Positions 39,647 to 49,807 of a stretch of DNA of 64,000 nucleotides are shown piece by piece. The DNA comes from Maricaulis parjimensis (GTDB lineage: Bacteria; Pseudomonadota; Alphaproteobacteria; Caulobacterales; Maricaulaceae). The notes under the pieces were generated by a model that made no database searches, had not been told where the DNA came from, and was given only the letters and a program-made list of their open reading frames with translations. The stretch covers positions 1-64,000 of the forward strand of contig NZ_JADOTT010000009.1 of NCBI RefSeq assembly GCF_016817355.1, read 5' to 3'. Within the stretch, counting starts at the first letter, position 1. The number at the start of each line of letters is the position of its first letter. The position numbers and the translations under genes were made by a program.

Positions 39647-40976
39647 AGCGAAGCGCCTCCACCGGATCGAGGCCGGAGGCCCGCAGGGCTGGCGGCAGGG
39701 TGACGAGTAGCGAGACGATCAGGCCGAAGACCGAGATGAACCCCACCTCGCCCCAGTCCAGCTTCGCCGGAATGCGATAGAGATAATAGACGCTGGGATC
39801 CCAGACCTGGGCCCCGGTCGCCCAGGTGATGAAGTCCTGGATCGGGCCGATATTCACCACGAACAGAATGCCCAGAATGATGCCTGCCGCTGTGCCGGAC
39901 AGGCCGATGGCCGCGCCGACAATCAGGAAAACGCGCAGCACGGCGGCCTGGCTGGCCCCCATCGTACGCAGGATGGCGATGTCGCGGCTCTTGTTCTTCA
40001 CCAGCATGACCAGGCCGGAAATGATATTCATCGCGGCAATGGCGACGACAATCGTCAGTATGAGGCGCATGGCCGTGCGCTCGAACTGGAGCGCATTGAA
40101 GAAGGCCGGATTGAGCTGGGTGTAGTCGTAGACGGTGGCATTATAGCCGGCGAGCTGACGGATCGGGTCGAGGAAGTCGACCGCGAGGTCCGGATCGTCC
40201 AGGCGGACATGGATGAGATCCGTGCCGCCCTCGCGCACGAAGAAGAGCCGGCCCTGTTCCAGCGGCATGAAAGCGACGCTGTCATCAATCGTGGAAACAC
40301 CGGCGGCCAGGATGGCGCCGACATAATAGCGTTTCTGTTGCGGGCGGGCCCCGAACACGGTCGGCGCAGCGCGGGCGGAGGTGAAGGTAACGGCATCCCC
40401 GACATTCACGCCGAGACGGCGGGCGACGCCGGAACCCAGCACGATCGTGTCGCCGCCATGATTGCCGGCGCCGAATTCGGACAGATCACCATGGGTGAGA
40501 CCGGTCGCGCTGGTCGGCGTCTGATTGAGGATGACGTCCATGCGGGCGAGGTCTTCCGGCCGCGTGCCCAGCACCTGGAGGAAGGTCTCATAGCGGTCCG
40601 ACGTGGCCATGACCTGGCCCTGGACGACCGGATCGGCCGAGTGGACACCGGGCAGCGCCTCGATCTCACGCACCAGTCCGTCGACATCATCAGCCGGAAT
40701 TAAGCGCGTATCCACATAGACATGCGGCTGAAAGCCGAGAAGCTGGTTGAACAGTTCCGAGCGGAAACCATTCATGATCGACATGACGGCGATCAGGCCG
40801 AGCACGGCCAGGGTAATGCCGGCAAAACTGATCGAGGCAATCAGGGCGACACCGCCATGCTTGCGCTTGGCCCGCAGATAGCGGAAGGCGAGCATGAACT
40901 CATAGGGGCTGAACGGGTGTGCGCCGCCCTGCCCCCCGGTTTGGGAAACGGTGTCAGCCTGTGCCGTATCAGCCAT
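39639..40976 (-). CDS. Lipoprotein-releasing ABC transporter permease LolC/LolE
   Basis: Inner-membrane partner of LolD. About 445 residues contain one N-terminal helix ([20 protein letters not shown]), a large periplasmic domain, and three C-terminal helices of the FtsX type. Only one permease gene is present, so it probably acts as a homodimer (LolF-like), as in many bacteria outside the enterics. Start: the frame opens at 40988, but MADTAQADT at 40976 is the more natural start and overlaps proS by 8 bases. Confidence 0.92.
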   Translation of the reverse strand: MADTAQADTVSQTGGQGGAHPFSPYEFMLAFRYLRAKRKHGGVALIASISFAGITLAVLGLIAVMSIMNGFRSELFNQLLGFQPHVYVDTRLIPADDVDGLVREIEALPGVHSADPVVQGQVMATSDRYETFLQVLGTRPEDLARMDVILNQTPTSATGLTHGDLSEFGAGNHGGDTIVLGSGVARRLGVNVGDAVTFTSARAAPTVFGARPQQKRYYVGAILAAGVSTIDDSVAFMPLEQGRLFFVREGGTDLIHVRLDDPDLAVDFLDPIRQLAGYNATVYDYTQLNPAFFNALQFERTAMRLILTIVVAIAAMNIISGLVMLVKNKSRDIAILRTMGASQAAVLRVFLIVGAAIGLSGTAAGIILGILFVVNIGPIQDFITWATGAQVWDPSVYYLYRIPAKLDWGEVGFISVFGLIVSLLVTLPPALRASGLDPVEALRYE

Positions 40977-42303
40977 TCGCCAGACCACCCTCGATCAGAC
41001 GATTGACCGCATCCTCCGGCGAAAGTTCCAGGGTTTCACCGGTGCGGCGGATTTTCAGCTCCACCTTGCCCTCTTTCAGCCCGCGCGGACCAATGACGAT
41101 CTGGTAAGGCAGGCCTATCAGGTCGGCGGTGGCGAACTTGCCGCCCGGACGCTCGGAGGTGTCGTCATAGAGCGGGTCGAGACCGGCGGCGGAGAGTTTC
41201 GCATAGGCGTCCTCGCAGGCGGCATCAGCGGCTTCATCGCCGACACGCAGATTGAGGATGCCGACACCAAAGGGCGCGACGCTTTCCGGCCAGATACAGC
41301 CCTTCTCGTCATGATGCGCCTCGATGATCGCGCCGAGAAGACGCGACACGCCAACACCATAGGAGCCCATCTGGACCGGGACGGGCTTGCCGTCGCGGTC
41401 CTGGACCAGGGCTTTCATGGGCTCGGAATATTTGGTGCCGAAATTGAAGATGTGTCCGACCTCGATGCCGCGAGCGGAGAGTTGGCGGTCGGCGGGCACT
41501 TTCGCGAACTCGGCCGCGTCATGCATTTCCTCGGTGGCGGCATAGAGCGCGGTGCGCTGGTCGACGAGCGGCTGGAGATCGCCCTCGAAATCCACGTCCA
41601 GCCCCGGCGCGCCCATCTCGACGAGATCGGCATGGCAGAAGACCTCGCTCTCGCCGGTCTCGGCCAGAACGATGAATTCATGGGAAAGATCGCCGCCGAT
41701 CGGACCGGTGTCCGCCTTCATCGGCACGGCTTTCAGGCCGAGACGCGAGAAGGTGTTGAGATAGGCGATGAACATGCGGTTATAGGAGGCCCGCGCACTG
41801 TCGGCATCAATGTCGAAGGAATAGGCATCCTTCATCAGGAATTCGCGGCCGCGCATGACGCCGAAACGCGGGCGGCGCTCATCCCGGAATTTCCACTGGA
41901 TATGGTAGAGAAGCTTGGGCGTGTCCTTGTAGGACTTGCAATAGGCCCGGAAGATCTCGGTGATCATTTCCTCATTCGTGGGCCCGTAGAGCATGTCCCG
42001 GCCATGACGGTCGGTGATGCGCAGCATCTCGTCGCCATAATCATCATAGCGCCCGCTCTCACGCCACAGATCGGCGGCCTGGATGGTCGGCATGAGCATT
42101 TCTACAGCACCGGCCCGGTCCTGCTCCTCACGCACGATCTGCTCGATCTTTTTGAGCACTTTGTGGCCCAGCGGCAGCCAGGAATAGATGCCGGCCGCCT
42201 GCTGGCGGATCATGCCGGCGCGCAGCATAAGCTGGTGGGAAACGATCTGGGCGTCCGAAGGGGTTTCCTTCAGCACGGGCAGGAAATAGCGGGAGAGGCG
42301 CAT
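40969..42303 (-). CDS. proS: Prolyl-tRNA synthetase (short type)
   Basis: Charges tRNA-Pro. The 444 residues form a class II synthetase with [12 protein letters not shown], the [21 protein letters not shown] motif 2 region (core [12 protein letters not shown]), motif 3 [11 protein letters not shown], and a C-terminal anticodon-binding domain. It is about 130 residues shorter than the E. coli enzyme because the editing insertion is missing, as is usual in alphaproteobacteria, which may use a separate trans-editing factor. It heads proS-lol genes and is divergent from the DUF1203 gene. Confidence 0.96.
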   Translation of the reverse strand: MRLSRYFLPVLKETPSDAQIVSHQLMLRAGMIRQQAAGIYSWLPLGHKVLKKIEQIVREEQDRAGAVEMLMPTIQAADLWRESGRYDDYGDEMLRITDRHGRDMLYGPTNEEMITEIFRAYCKSYKDTPKLLYHIQWKFRDERRPRFGVMRGREFLMKDAYSFDIDADSARASYNRMFIAYLNTFSRLGLKAVPMKADTGPIGGDLSHEFIVLAETGESEVFCHADLVEMGAPGLDVDFEGDLQPLVDQRTALYAATEEMHDAAEFAKVPADRQLSARGIEVGHIFNFGTKYSEPMKALVQDRDGKPVPVQMGSYGVGVSRLLGAIIEAHHDEKGCIWPESVAPFGVGILNLRVGDEAADAACEDAYAKLSAAGLDPLYDDTSERPGGKFATADLIGLPYQIVIGPRGLKEGKVELKIRRTGETLELSPEDAVNRLIEGGLANG

Positions 42304-42498
42304 GATGGGCGATTCCGGTGGATTGAGGTTTGCCGCCCATTAGACCGGTCAGAGCCGGTAATACAAGGATGGATGGGGGTAATTCTCAGCCTGGACGCAG
42401 AGGGACGGGATGCGGCACCCGTTTCCTGCCGCAAGGATCGGGTGGGCGACAGCGACCTGATGCGCGAAAGCAAGCCCCGCATCACAGGAGAATTGCCC

Positions 42499-42966
42499 AT
42501 GACGTTTCGCATCACCGGCCTTTCAGCCGAAAACTTTGCCCCCTATTTCGGCCAGTCCGACGATGTCCTCGCGGCTCAGGGCATTGTCCGCACGGTTGTG
42601 ACCGGCAAGCCGGGTTTCCCCTGCCGGATCACGCTGGAAGATGCAGAGCCCGGCGAGACAGTGCTTCTGCTCAATCATGCCAGCCATGATGTCGCGACGC
42701 CCTACCGGTCGGCCTATGCGATCTATGTCCGCGAAGGCGCCATGCAGGCGGCGGACTATGTGGACGAGATCCCACCCGTGATGAGCGGTCGACCCTTGGC
42801 CCTGCGCCTGTTCGATACGGACGGCATGCTGGTCGGGGCGGAGCTTGTGCTGGACGGCGCGGTCAAGCCTGGACTGGAACGCGCCCTCGCCCGCTCGGAT
42901 GTGGCCTATATCGATGTGCACAATGCCGCGCACGGCTGTTTCGCCGCGCGCGTGCGCCGGAGCTGA
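42499..42966 (+). CDS. DUF1203 family protein
   Basis: The 155 residues begin MTFRITGLSAENFAPYF with a CAGGAG ribosome site 8 bases upstream. The frame is open far upstream only because it is antisense to proS. The family hallmark is visible as GFPCRITLEDAEPGETVLLLNH followed by PYRSAYAIYVREG, quoted here by the cores RITLEDAEPGE and PYRSAYAIYVREG. No catalytic role is known for DUF1203. It lies alone on the plus strand between divergent proS and convergent AbgT-type gene. Confidence 0.85.
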   Translation: MTFRITGLSAENFAPYFGQSDDVLAAQGIVRTVVTGKPGFPCRITLEDAEPGETVLLLNHASHDVATPYRSAYAIYVREGAMQAADYVDEIPPVMSGRPLALRLFDTDGMLVGAELVLDGAVKPGLERALARSDVAYIDVHNAAHGCFAARVRRS

Positions 42967-42970
42967 TCCC

Positions 42971-44569
42971 CTAGCTGGCCTCGACCGGATAATAGGTCGG
43001 CGAGCCCGGGCCGACCGGGAGGTCGAGGCCGAAGGTCCACAGGAAGAAGAAGCTGGACCAGAACAGGAGGAAGAAGATCGTATAGGGCAGCATCATCGCG
43101 ATGAGCGTGCCGACGCCCAGGTTTTTGTCATAGCGCGTCGCCCAGGCGAGGATGAGACCGAAATAGCTCATCATCGGGGTGATGATATTGGTCGAGCTGT
43201 CGCCGATCCGGTAGGCGGCCTGGATCACTTCCGGGGCATAGCCGATCAGCATCAGCATGGGCACGAAGATCGGGGCGGTCACCGCCCACTGCGCCGAGGC
43301 CGAGCCGAGCGAGAGATTGATCACCGCACACATCAGGATGAAGAGGAAGAAGACCAGCGGACCGGTCATGCCGGTATCCTGCAGGAATTGCGCGCCGGTG
43401 ACGGCGGTGATCGCCCCCAGATTGGTCCAGCCGAAGAAGGCAACAAACTGGGCGGCGAAGAAGACCAGGACGATGTAGAGACCCAGCGCGCTGATCGCGC
43501 CGGCCATGGCATTGATGACATCGCGGTCGGTCTTCATCACGCCGGTGGCGCGGCCATAGGCATAGCCCGCAGCGATGAAGAAGATCAGGATCCAGACGAC
43601 GAAGCCGCGGAAGAAGGGTGAGGCGATGCGGTCGCCGGTGTCCGGATTGCGCAGCACGCCCCATTCCGGCACCAGGGTCAGCGCCATCAGGGCAAAAACG
43701 CCGAGAATGGCGATGCCGGCCCAAAACAGGCCCTTGCGCTCGATCGTCTCAAGCGGCTGCATCATGTGCTTGTCCAGCACGGTCTCATCGGCGCGCGAGG
43801 CGTCGTATTGGCCCAGCTTGGGCTCCACGATGAAGATCGTCACGAGCGAGCCGATCGCCGTGATCACAAAGGTGGAGGCGAACATGAAATACCAGTTCGC
43901 CGTGGCCACGACTTCATAATCGGGATCGATCAGGCGGGCGGCTTCCTGCGTGATGCCGGCGAGCAGCGGGTCGATCGTGCCGATCAGGAGATTGGCGCTA
44001 TAGCCACCGGAGACACCGGCAAAGGCGGCGGCCATGCCGGCCAGCGGATGGCGGCCCAGCGCGTAGAAAATGGCGCCGGCCAGCGGAATGAGGACGACAT
44101 AGCCCACTTCCGACGCCGTATTGGAGACAATGCCGGCAAAGACGATGGCGACGGTGACGACATGGCGCGGCGCGGACAGGACCATGGCGCGCACGGCGGC
44201 AGACAGCAGGCCGGATTTCTCGGCCACGCCAACGCCGAGCATGGCCACCAGCACCACGCCGAGCGGGGCAAAACCGGTGAAATTGGTGACCAGGCTGGTC
44301 CAAATGCGGCGGATGCCATCACCATTGAGCAGGCTGACCGCGCGGATCATGCCGTCCTCGGCAACACCGCGGGCACCAGCAGGACGCGGATCCTCGACCG
44401 CAATCCCCAGCCAGCCGAACACGCCGGAAAGGAGCACGATACCCAGCGCCAACAGGGCGAACAGGGTCACGGGATGCGGCAGGAGATTGCCCAGCCATTC
44501 CACCCCGTCGAGAAAACGTGTGAAGGCACTGCGGCGCGGCGTGTCCGCGCTCGTCCGGTCTTGGCTCAT
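42971..44569 (-). CDS. AbgT-family transporter
   Basis: The 532 residues with about ten membrane helices belong to the AbgT family, which imports p-aminobenzoyl-glutamate in E. coli. Some members export sulfonamides. Landmarks are GNLLPHPVTLFALL at the start, TNFTGFAPLGVVLVAMLGVGVAE (core FAPLGVVLVAMLG), SNTASEVGYVVLIPL, and SLGSASAQWAVTAPIFVPM near 425. The substrate cannot be decided here. It is downstream of the DUF1467 gene by 44 bases on the same strand. Confidence 0.9.
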   Translation of the reverse strand: MSQDRTSADTPRRSAFTRFLDGVEWLGNLLPHPVTLFALLALGIVLLSGVFGWLGIAVEDPRPAGARGVAEDGMIRAVSLLNGDGIRRIWTSLVTNFTGFAPLGVVLVAMLGVGVAEKSGLLSAAVRAMVLSAPRHVVTVAIVFAGIVSNTASEVGYVVLIPLAGAIFYALGRHPLAGMAAAFAGVSGGYSANLLIGTIDPLLAGITQEAARLIDPDYEVVATANWYFMFASTFVITAIGSLVTIFIVEPKLGQYDASRADETVLDKHMMQPLETIERKGLFWAGIAILGVFALMALTLVPEWGVLRNPDTGDRIASPFFRGFVVWILIFFIAAGYAYGRATGVMKTDRDVINAMAGAISALGLYIVLVFFAAQFVAFFGWTNLGAITAVTGAQFLQDTGMTGPLVFFLFILMCAVINLSLGSASAQWAVTAPIFVPMLMLIGYAPEVIQAAYRIGDSSTNIITPMMSYFGLILAWATRYDKNLGVGTLIAMMLPYTIFFLLFWSSFFFLWTFGLDLPVGPGSPTYYPVEAS

Positions 44570-44613
44570 GATCTCCCCCGGCAGCCGGTCCGGCTACCGC
44601 TCCCCTTTTTGTC

Positions 44614-44955
44614 TTACCAGTGGCCGCCTGTCGGCATGAATTGCGCGACGACGCCGCTCTCATTGATGATGTAGTAGATGATCCAGATGCCCGATGTGAC
44701 AATGGTCGTCCACCAGCCCTTCTTCATCAGATTGGCCGTGACCGGAGCGCCCGGTTCGGACCCTTCGACAATCTCGCCCTCCTCCTCCTGGGAGCGAACG
44801 CCGACGGGCAGCATCATGAAGAAGACGAGCCACCACACGATCAGGAAAACGACGAGGCCGTTGACCACGCCGACCCCGTCATCCCGGATGATGAAGCGGG
44901 ACAGCCAGAGCAGGCCGGCAATGACGACTGGCAGATAGGTGAGATAGCGGATCAA
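44614..44955 (-). CDS. DUF1467 family membrane protein
   Basis: About 113 residues with two to three helices: YLTYLPVVIAGLLWLSRF, VVFLIVWWLVFFMMLPVGV, and GWWTTIVTSGIWIIYYIIN. The VWWLVFFMMLPVGVRSQEE core is the known DUF1467 hallmark, found in alphaproteobacteria beside proS and mce. The open frame starts at 45024, but its first 23 codons do not fit the family. A TTG at 44955 has GGAG 8 bases upstream and is my choice. Function unknown. Confidence 0.8.
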   Translation of the reverse strand: MIRYLTYLPVVIAGLLWLSRFIIRDDGVGVVNGLVVFLIVWWLVFFMMLPVGVRSQEEEGEIVEGSEPGAPVTANLMKKGWWTTIVTSGIWIIYYIINESGVVAQFMPTGGHW

Positions 44956-45000
44956 ACGGTATTCTCCGGCAGTATTTGACGGTCTTCTAGACCAGGAACA

Positions 45001-45029
45001 ACAAAGGTGCCAACGTTTGCACAAAGGTG
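45001..45029. repeat. 20-bp-spaced direct repeats in a divergent promoter region
   Basis: ACAAAGGTG occurs at 45001-45009 and 45021-45029, exactly two helical turns apart, each followed by a related sequence (CCAACGTT and GAACCGTT). It lies just upstream of the gene at 45057 and between divergent genes, so it could be an operator. Confidence 0.45.
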
Positions 45030-45056
45030 GAACCGTTGGAATCGGATTGAATTCAC

Positions 45057-45674
45057 ATGATTATCTGGTCTGGTGATGGGCTCGGCGCATTTGTCGTCCT
45101 GCTGATCTGGTGCGTCGTCGGGATCGCGTGTTTCGTTCTAGCGGCGAACCTCGTTTATCCCGACAACCCCGATAGCGTCACCCTCGCCTTCGTGAACCAT
45201 GCCGGTCTGGTCGCCCTCCCAGTTGGTTTCGCGGTCGCCGGGTCTGTCCACATCTGGATCTGGGGACGCCGCGTGAATTCGGAGTCTGTCGAACACACGC
45301 TTTACGGTTTCCCGATTGAAAGCTTTCCGATCCTGTCCGTGGTGCTTGCGCTGACGCTGACGGGCTACACCCTCTTCACATCACCAATTGACCGGATGAG
45401 CGATCAGTTCGAGCGCGCCTGCAAAGCAAACCTGATCGACCTGAACTATCCCCAATGCGAATGCATGGCGGCCGAATTGGCCTCGAACCTCCCGACCCCG
45501 GTCTTGGCAGCTCTCAGCCGTACATCCGGCCACAATTCGCGAACGCCACTACTGGAACGCTTCGAGCAGAATGAATTGCCGCGTTTCACGCCTGTCGAAC
45601 AAACGGCTTACACGTCAGGACTCGCCGAGGCATTCGAGATCTGCCTACCCAGACAATCCGGGTCGGAGGACTAA
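45057..45674 (+). CDS. Unrecognised membrane protein
   Basis: The 205 residues have three probable helices near residues 9-32, 48-69 and 91-110. A soluble C-terminal half then holds a CECMAAEL cysteine pair and the LPRFTPVEQTAY segment. I do not recognise the family. The C-terminal part could be periplasmic, with the two Cys near the sequence YPQCEC. Base composition looks lower in GC than neighbouring genes, hinting at a recent addition. It stands alone on the plus strand, convergent with mce. Confidence 0.6.
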   Translation: MIIWSGDGLGAFVVLLIWCVVGIACFVLAANLVYPDNPDSVTLAFVNHAGLVALPVGFAVAGSVHIWIWGRRVNSESVEHTLYGFPIESFPILSVVLALTLTGYTLFTSPIDRMSDQFERACKANLIDLNYPQCECMAAELASNLPTPVLAALSRTSGHNSRTPLLERFEQNELPRFTPVEQTAYTSGLAEAFEICLPRQSGSED

Positions 45675-46084
45675 GGCTCCTGCATCAGCTCGATGAGCTG
45701 GCCGTTGCTGTCCTTGGGGTGGATGAAGATGACCGGCACGCCATGGGCGCCGATATAGGGCTCGCCCGTACCCAGCACGGTGGCGCCTTTGGCAACCATC
45801 GCATCGCGGGCGGCGACAATGTCAGGCACTTCAAAGCACAGATGGTGCTGCCCGCCCTTGGGATTGCGTTCCAGGAATTTGTGGACCGGGCTGTCGGCAC
45901 CGGAGGGTTCCAGCAGCTCGATCTCTGAATTGTCGAGATGGACGAAGGCGACTTTCACGCCCAGATGCGGGAAATCCTTGGTCTCGGTGGCGTCTGTAGC
46001 GCCATAGAGATCGGCATAGGTCTTCTTGGCGGCCTCGATATCGGGCACGGCCACGCCAACATGGTTCAAACGTCCGATTTTCAT
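45671..46084 (-). CDS. mce: Methylmalonyl-CoA epimerase
   Basis: Interconverts R- and S-methylmalonyl-CoA in propionate use. The 137 residues have a vicinal-oxygen-chelate fold with the metal ligands near His8 (LNHVGVAVPD), the HHLCFEV histidine near residue 80, and the Glu in LIELMQEP at the end. GGGAG and GGAAAG precede the ATG. The conserved place near rnj in this group supports the call. Glyoxalase-like relatives exist, but this layout is typical of Mce. Confidence 0.92.
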   Translation of the reverse strand: MKIGRLNHVGVAVPDIEAAKKTYADLYGATDATETKDFPHLGVKVAFVHLDNSEIELLEPSGADSPVHKFLERNPKGGQHHLCFEVPDIVAARDAMVAKGATVLGTGEPYIGAHGVPVIFIHPKDSNGQLIELMQEP

Positions 46085-46182
46085 CTTTCCACTCCCTCGG
46101 GGCTGCCACCGCGTGATGACGCACCATTCTTAGTCTGAATCGCTCACCGGAAACCCGGTCGAAAACGATAGGCCCATGCTTT

Positions 46183-46560
46183 TCATCCTGCCGGCATTTC
46201 TGGAAACGGAACTTCACGGCCAAGCAATTTACGGTCGATCAGAAATCCGAGTAACTCTGCGGCATACACCGGACCACTCGGGATGCTCTCTCCAACTGCC
46301 TTGGCAGAGACAACATGCGCACCATCCGCATCAGATTGGAATTCAACCTTAAAAACGCCGACCCCGGTCCAACTCCGGTAAAAATGCAGGACATTGTTCT
46401 CGAAGAAGATGAACCACTTATCCTCCATTTGCCCAGGCAGAAAGCCCTGACGAATGCTGTCAAAATCCTCAGCAGAGAAGGATTTTGAATACGGAATATC
46501 GACATCCGCTTCGAAAGGTTTCACCTCCCAGCTTGAACGATTGGCCGTAGTCCGCGTCAT
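46183..46560 (-). CDS. Hypothetical protein of unknown function
   Basis: The 125 residues contain YSKSFSAEDFDSIRQGFLPG followed by QMEDKWFIFFENNVLHFYRSW and VGVFKVEFQ. The pattern 'ME-DKWFI-FE...L-F-RSWTG' recurs in small hypothetical proteins I have seen in many bacteria, without known function. No signal peptide or membrane helix. AGGA is very close to the ATG. It lies 8 bases downstream of rnj and is AT-richer than its neighbours. Confidence 0.65.
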   Translation of the reverse strand: MTRTTANRSSWEVKPFEADVDIPYSKSFSAEDFDSIRQGFLPGQMEDKWFIFFENNVLHFYRSWTGVGVFKVEFQSDADGAHVVSAKAVGESIPSGPVYAAELLGFLIDRKLLGREVPFPEMPAG

Positions 46561-46568
46561 GTTCCTGC

Positions 46569-48251
46569 TCAGATCTCCAGCAGCATGACATCGATCCAGG
46601 GCTTCTTGCCCCAGATGCGGTTGGCTTCGCGGCGCACGGCGCGGCGGATTTCCTCTTCGGCGTGTTCCAGATCGCGGCGATTGCGCGGGCTGAGCCGGTC
46701 ATAGGCGCGCTCGGCTTCATCCGCGAGCGCATCCATGAATTCCTCATTGGACAGATTGGCGTCTTCCGGAATGCCCATGCAGCGCAGGTCCGGACCGGAA
46801 AGCAGTTCGCCCTTGCCCGAGACGGCCATGGCGACGGTGATCTCGCCGGCATAGGCGAGCTTGCGGCGCTCGCGCATGCTGTCGGCATCAGCATCGGTCA
46901 GGAAGTTTCCGTCGACATGGAGGCGTCCGGCGGGGGCTTCATCGATGATGGAGGCGGTGCCGTCAGCGCGGATCTCCACCATGTCGCCATTGCGTACGGT
47001 CACGGAATGCGGGACCTGGAGTTCGCGGGCGAAGGCGGCGTGCTCAATCAGATGGCGGCGCTCGCCATGGACCGGGATGGCCACGGAAGGCTGGGCCCAT
47101 TGATACATCTGGGCGAGCTCGTCACGGCAGGGATGGCCGGAGACGTGAACCGGACGGTCCTTCTCGGTGATGATCTCCACCCCGCGTTCGGCGAGCCGGT
47201 TCTGGAGCTGGAAAATGCCCAGATCATTGCCCGGAATGACGCGGCTGGAGAAGATGACGGTATCGCCCCGGCCCAGATTGACATTGCGGTGATTGCCCTC
47301 GGCGATGCGCGAGAGCGCGGCGCGGGGCTCGCCCTGGGAGCCGGTGCACAGATAGAGGATTTTCTCCGGCGGGAAGAAGCCGGCCTCTTCCTCGGAGACG
47401 AAATCCTGGACGTGCTGCAAGAGGCCGACGGATTTGGCGGCAGCGGTCATGCGGTGCATGGAGCGGCCGACCAGGCAGACGCGGCGGCCATTGGCCTCGG
47501 CGGCCTCGATGGCGGACTGGAGGCGGGCAACATTGGAGGCGAAGGCGGCAATGGCGACCTTGCCGGTCTTGTTCTCGCCGACCACCTTGACCAGCTCTTC
47601 CTTGACCCCGGCTTCCGACCCGCTTTCCCCCTTGGAAAAGACATTGGTGCTGTCACACACCATGGCGAGCACGCCCTCCTCGCCCATGGCGGTCAGGGCG
47701 GAGATATCGGTGCTTTCGCCGATCAGCGGATCCGGATCGATCTTCCAGTCGCCCGTGTGCAGGACGAGACCGGCCGGGGTGCGGATGGCCAGGCCATTCG
47801 GCTCCGGGATGGAGTGGGTCAGTGTGACCAGCTGGATGTCGAACGGGCCGAGATCGAAACGGCTGTCCAGCGCGATCTCGTGCAGCTCGACCTCATCCTC
47901 CAGCCCGTATTCATGCAGGCGGTCGCGGACCAGCCAGGCGGTGAAGGGCGTCGCCCAGATCGGGCAGCGCAGGCGGCGCCAGAGATGCGCCACGGCGCCC
48001 ATATGGTCTTCATGAGCGTGGGTGAGCACCATGCCGATCAGATCATCGGCGCGTTCCTCGATGAAACGCGGATCGGGCATGATGAGATCGACGCCGGGCG
48101 TCGACAGATCACCGAAGGTCACGCCGCAATCGACGATGATCCATTTGCGGTCACTCTCCGGCCCATAGCCGTAGAGATTGAGATTCATGCCGATCTCGTC
48201 AGAGCCGCCAAGCGGCAGGAAGCACAGGCTGTCGGGGTTGGTAGAGGTCAC
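46569..48251 (-). CDS. rnj: Ribonuclease J
   Basis: Metallo-beta-lactamase-fold nuclease with 5'-3' exo- and endonuclease activity in RNA processing. The 560 residues have the zinc motif THAHEDHMG (His78, His80, Asp82, His83), LTHSIPE, the beta-CASP region with [12 protein letters not shown], and [14 protein letters not shown] short C-terminal dimer domain follows. It overlaps coaX by 4 bases and sits in the alphaproteobacterial order nuo-birA-coaX-rnj-mce. Confidence 0.95.
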   Translation of the reverse strand: MTSTNPDSLCFLPLGGSDEIGMNLNLYGYGPESDRKWIIVDCGVTFGDLSTPGVDLIMPDPRFIEERADDLIGMVLTHAHEDHMGAVAHLWRRLRCPIWATPFTAWLVRDRLHEYGLEDEVELHEIALDSRFDLGPFDIQLVTLTHSIPEPNGLAIRTPAGLVLHTGDWKIDPDPLIGESTDISALTAMGEEGVLAMVCDSTNVFSKGESGSEAGVKEELVKVVGENKTGKVAIAAFASNVARLQSAIEAAEANGRRVCLVGRSMHRMTAAAKSVGLLQHVQDFVSEEEAGFFPPEKILYLCTGSQGEPRAALSRIAEGNHRNVNLGRGDTVIFSSRVIPGNDLGIFQLQNRLAERGVEIITEKDRPVHVSGHPCRDELAQMYQWAQPSVAIPVHGERRHLIEHAAFARELQVPHSVTVRNGDMVEIRADGTASIIDEAPAGRLHVDGNFLTDADADSMRERRKLAYAGEITVAMAVSGKGELLSGPDLRCMGIPEDANLSNEEFMDALADEAERAYDRLSPRNRRDLEHAEEEIRRAVRREANRIWGKKPWIDVMLLEI

Positions 48252-49030
48252 GATGAGAGGCGTCCGCCGTTGAGTTTCCAGACTTCCAACAGGCCACGAA
48301 TGGTCAGGTCGGGGTCGTAATGGTCGATGGTTTTGGATGCGCCCTCGAACAGGGAGACAACCCCGCCGGTGGCGATCACGGTACAGGCCTGGTCCATCTC
48401 CGTCTTGAGGCGGGAGACGAGGCCGTCGATCAGGTCGATATAGCCCCAGAACACGCCGGACTGCATGGCCGAAACCGTGTCCTTGCCCATCACGCGCTGG
48501 GGTTTGGCGATGGCGACGCGCGGCAGTTTGGCGGCCGCGCCGTGCAGGGCTTGCATGGAGAGGTTGATGCCCGGGGCGATGATTCCGCCTTCAAAGGCAC
48601 CGTCGGCGGCAATCACGTCGAAGGTCGTGGCAGTGCCGCTGTCGATGATGATCATGGCGCCATCATAGGCTGCCCGCGCGCCCAGCGCATTGACCAGACG
48701 GTCAGCGCCCGCGTCCTGGGGGCGTTCCAGACGCACTTCGATATCCATCTCGACGCCCGGCTCGCCGACGATGACCGGCTCGGCATTGAAATAGCGGCGC
48801 GAGAGATTGCGCAGATTGAACAGGGCCTGCGGCACCACGGTGGAGATCACGCAATCGGTGATATCGGTCAGGGTGCGGCCCTGCAGCGCCATAAGCTGGG
48901 ACAGCCAAACGGCATGCTCGTCGGCGGTGCGCGTCGAATCCGTCCCCGAGCGCCATTGGGCGACCCAGTCCTGGCCGTCATGAATGGCAAAAAGCGTATT
49001 GGTATTGCCGCAGTCGATGGCAAGCAGCAT
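48248..49030 (-). CDS. coaX: Type III pantothenate kinase
   Basis: First step of CoA synthesis; it is the potassium-dependent, feedback-resistant kind. The 260 residues start with [15 protein letters not shown] (Asp6), include [26 protein letters not shown] and [15 protein letters not shown], and end with [11 protein letters not shown]. These are the conserved ASKHA-fold blocks. It is 17 bases downstream of birA. Confidence 0.95.
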   Translation of the reverse strand: MLLAIDCGNTNTLFAIHDGQDWVAQWRSGTDSTRTADEHAVWLSQLMALQGRTLTDITDCVISTVVPQALFNLRNLSRRYFNAEPVIVGEPGVEMDIEVRLERPQDAGADRLVNALGARAAYDGAMIIIDSGTATTFDVIAADGAFEGGIIAPGINLSMQALHGAAAKLPRVAIAKPQRVMGKDTVSAMQSGVFWGYIDLIDGLVSRLKTEMDQACTVIATGGVVSLFEGASKTIDHYDPDLTIRGLLEVWKLNGGRLSS

Positions 49031-49047
49031 GCCGGTCGTCCTCTTGA

Positions 49048-49800
49048 TCAGGTCGCGCTTCCGGAGGGGAAGAAAACATCTCCTGCGGAGATATACCGTC
49101 GGCCGCCGCCATCCAAGTCCAGCCGCAGTGCGCCATCCGGTCCCAGATCGGCGAATGTGCCTGTGAGCGTCTCATTGGCCAGGCGGACTTCGCAGGTTTC
49201 ACCCAGGCCATGGGCGCGCACCAGCCAGCCATCGCGGACGGGACCGAACCCGTCCGTTACCCAGCGCTGGCGCCAGGTCTCGAAACTGCGGACCAAGTGA
49301 TCGAGCGCATTTTCCCTGTCCAGACTGGCGCCTGCGGCCTTCAGCGAGGTCGCGGGGCGTTCCACATCCTGCGGATGATGGACGAGATTGAGGCCGATCC
49401 CGATCGCGACCCAGAGCCCGCCACCCGGCGCAGGTCCGCTCTCCAGCAGGATGCCGCAAGCCTTGCGGCCGTCGACCAGGAGATCATTCGGCCATTTCAC
49501 TTTTGTGCGAGATGTGTCCTTCAGCGCGATATCGCAGACATCGGCGGCCGCCAGGGCGGCGAGAAAGGACAGTTCACCGGCCAGGGCTGGCGGCCCGGCC
49601 AGGGTGTAGAGACCCGTGGTGAAGAGATTGCCCTCGAGCCCGGTCCAGGCACGGCCGCGGCGGCCGCGTCCGGCGGTCTGGGTGCGCGTGGCGATCCAGA
49701 GCGGCCCGCGCTCGCCCGACAGGGCCCGCTCCCGCGCTTCGGCATTCGTCGAAGCGCAGGTGTCGAGCCAGTCGGTACGAGGCGTTGGAGCCGGGGTCAC
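49048..49800 (-). CDS. birA: Biotin-protein ligase
   Basis: Attaches biotin to acetyl-CoA carboxylase. The 250 residues hold the biotin-binding loop [11 protein letters not shown] (42-52), STNAEA near 18, [19 protein letters not shown] (core KWPNDLLV), and a C-terminal SH3-like domain. The N-terminal DNA-binding domain of E. coli BirA is absent, so it cannot act as a repressor. GTG is the start ([10 protein letters not shown]). It begins 7 bases after the nuoN stop, so biotin ligase is linked to the complex I operon. Confidence 0.93.
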   Translation of the reverse strand: MTPAPTPRTDWLDTCASTNAEARERALSGERGPLWIATRTQTAGRGRRGRAWTGLEGNLFTTGLYTLAGPPALAGELSFLAALAAADVCDIALKDTSRTKVKWPNDLLVDGRKACGILLESGPAPGGGLWVAIGIGLNLVHHPQDVERPATSLKAAGASLDRENALDHLVRSFETWRQRWVTDGFGPVRDGWLVRAHGLGETCEVRLANETLTGTFADLGPDGALRLDLDGGGRRYISAGDVFFPSGSAT

Positions 49801-49807
49801 GCCTTGA

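Noticed and set aside
40951-42498. Long plus-strand frame upstream of the DUF1203 gene
   Set aside because: Antisense to proS. The real gene starts at 42499 with its own ribosome site.
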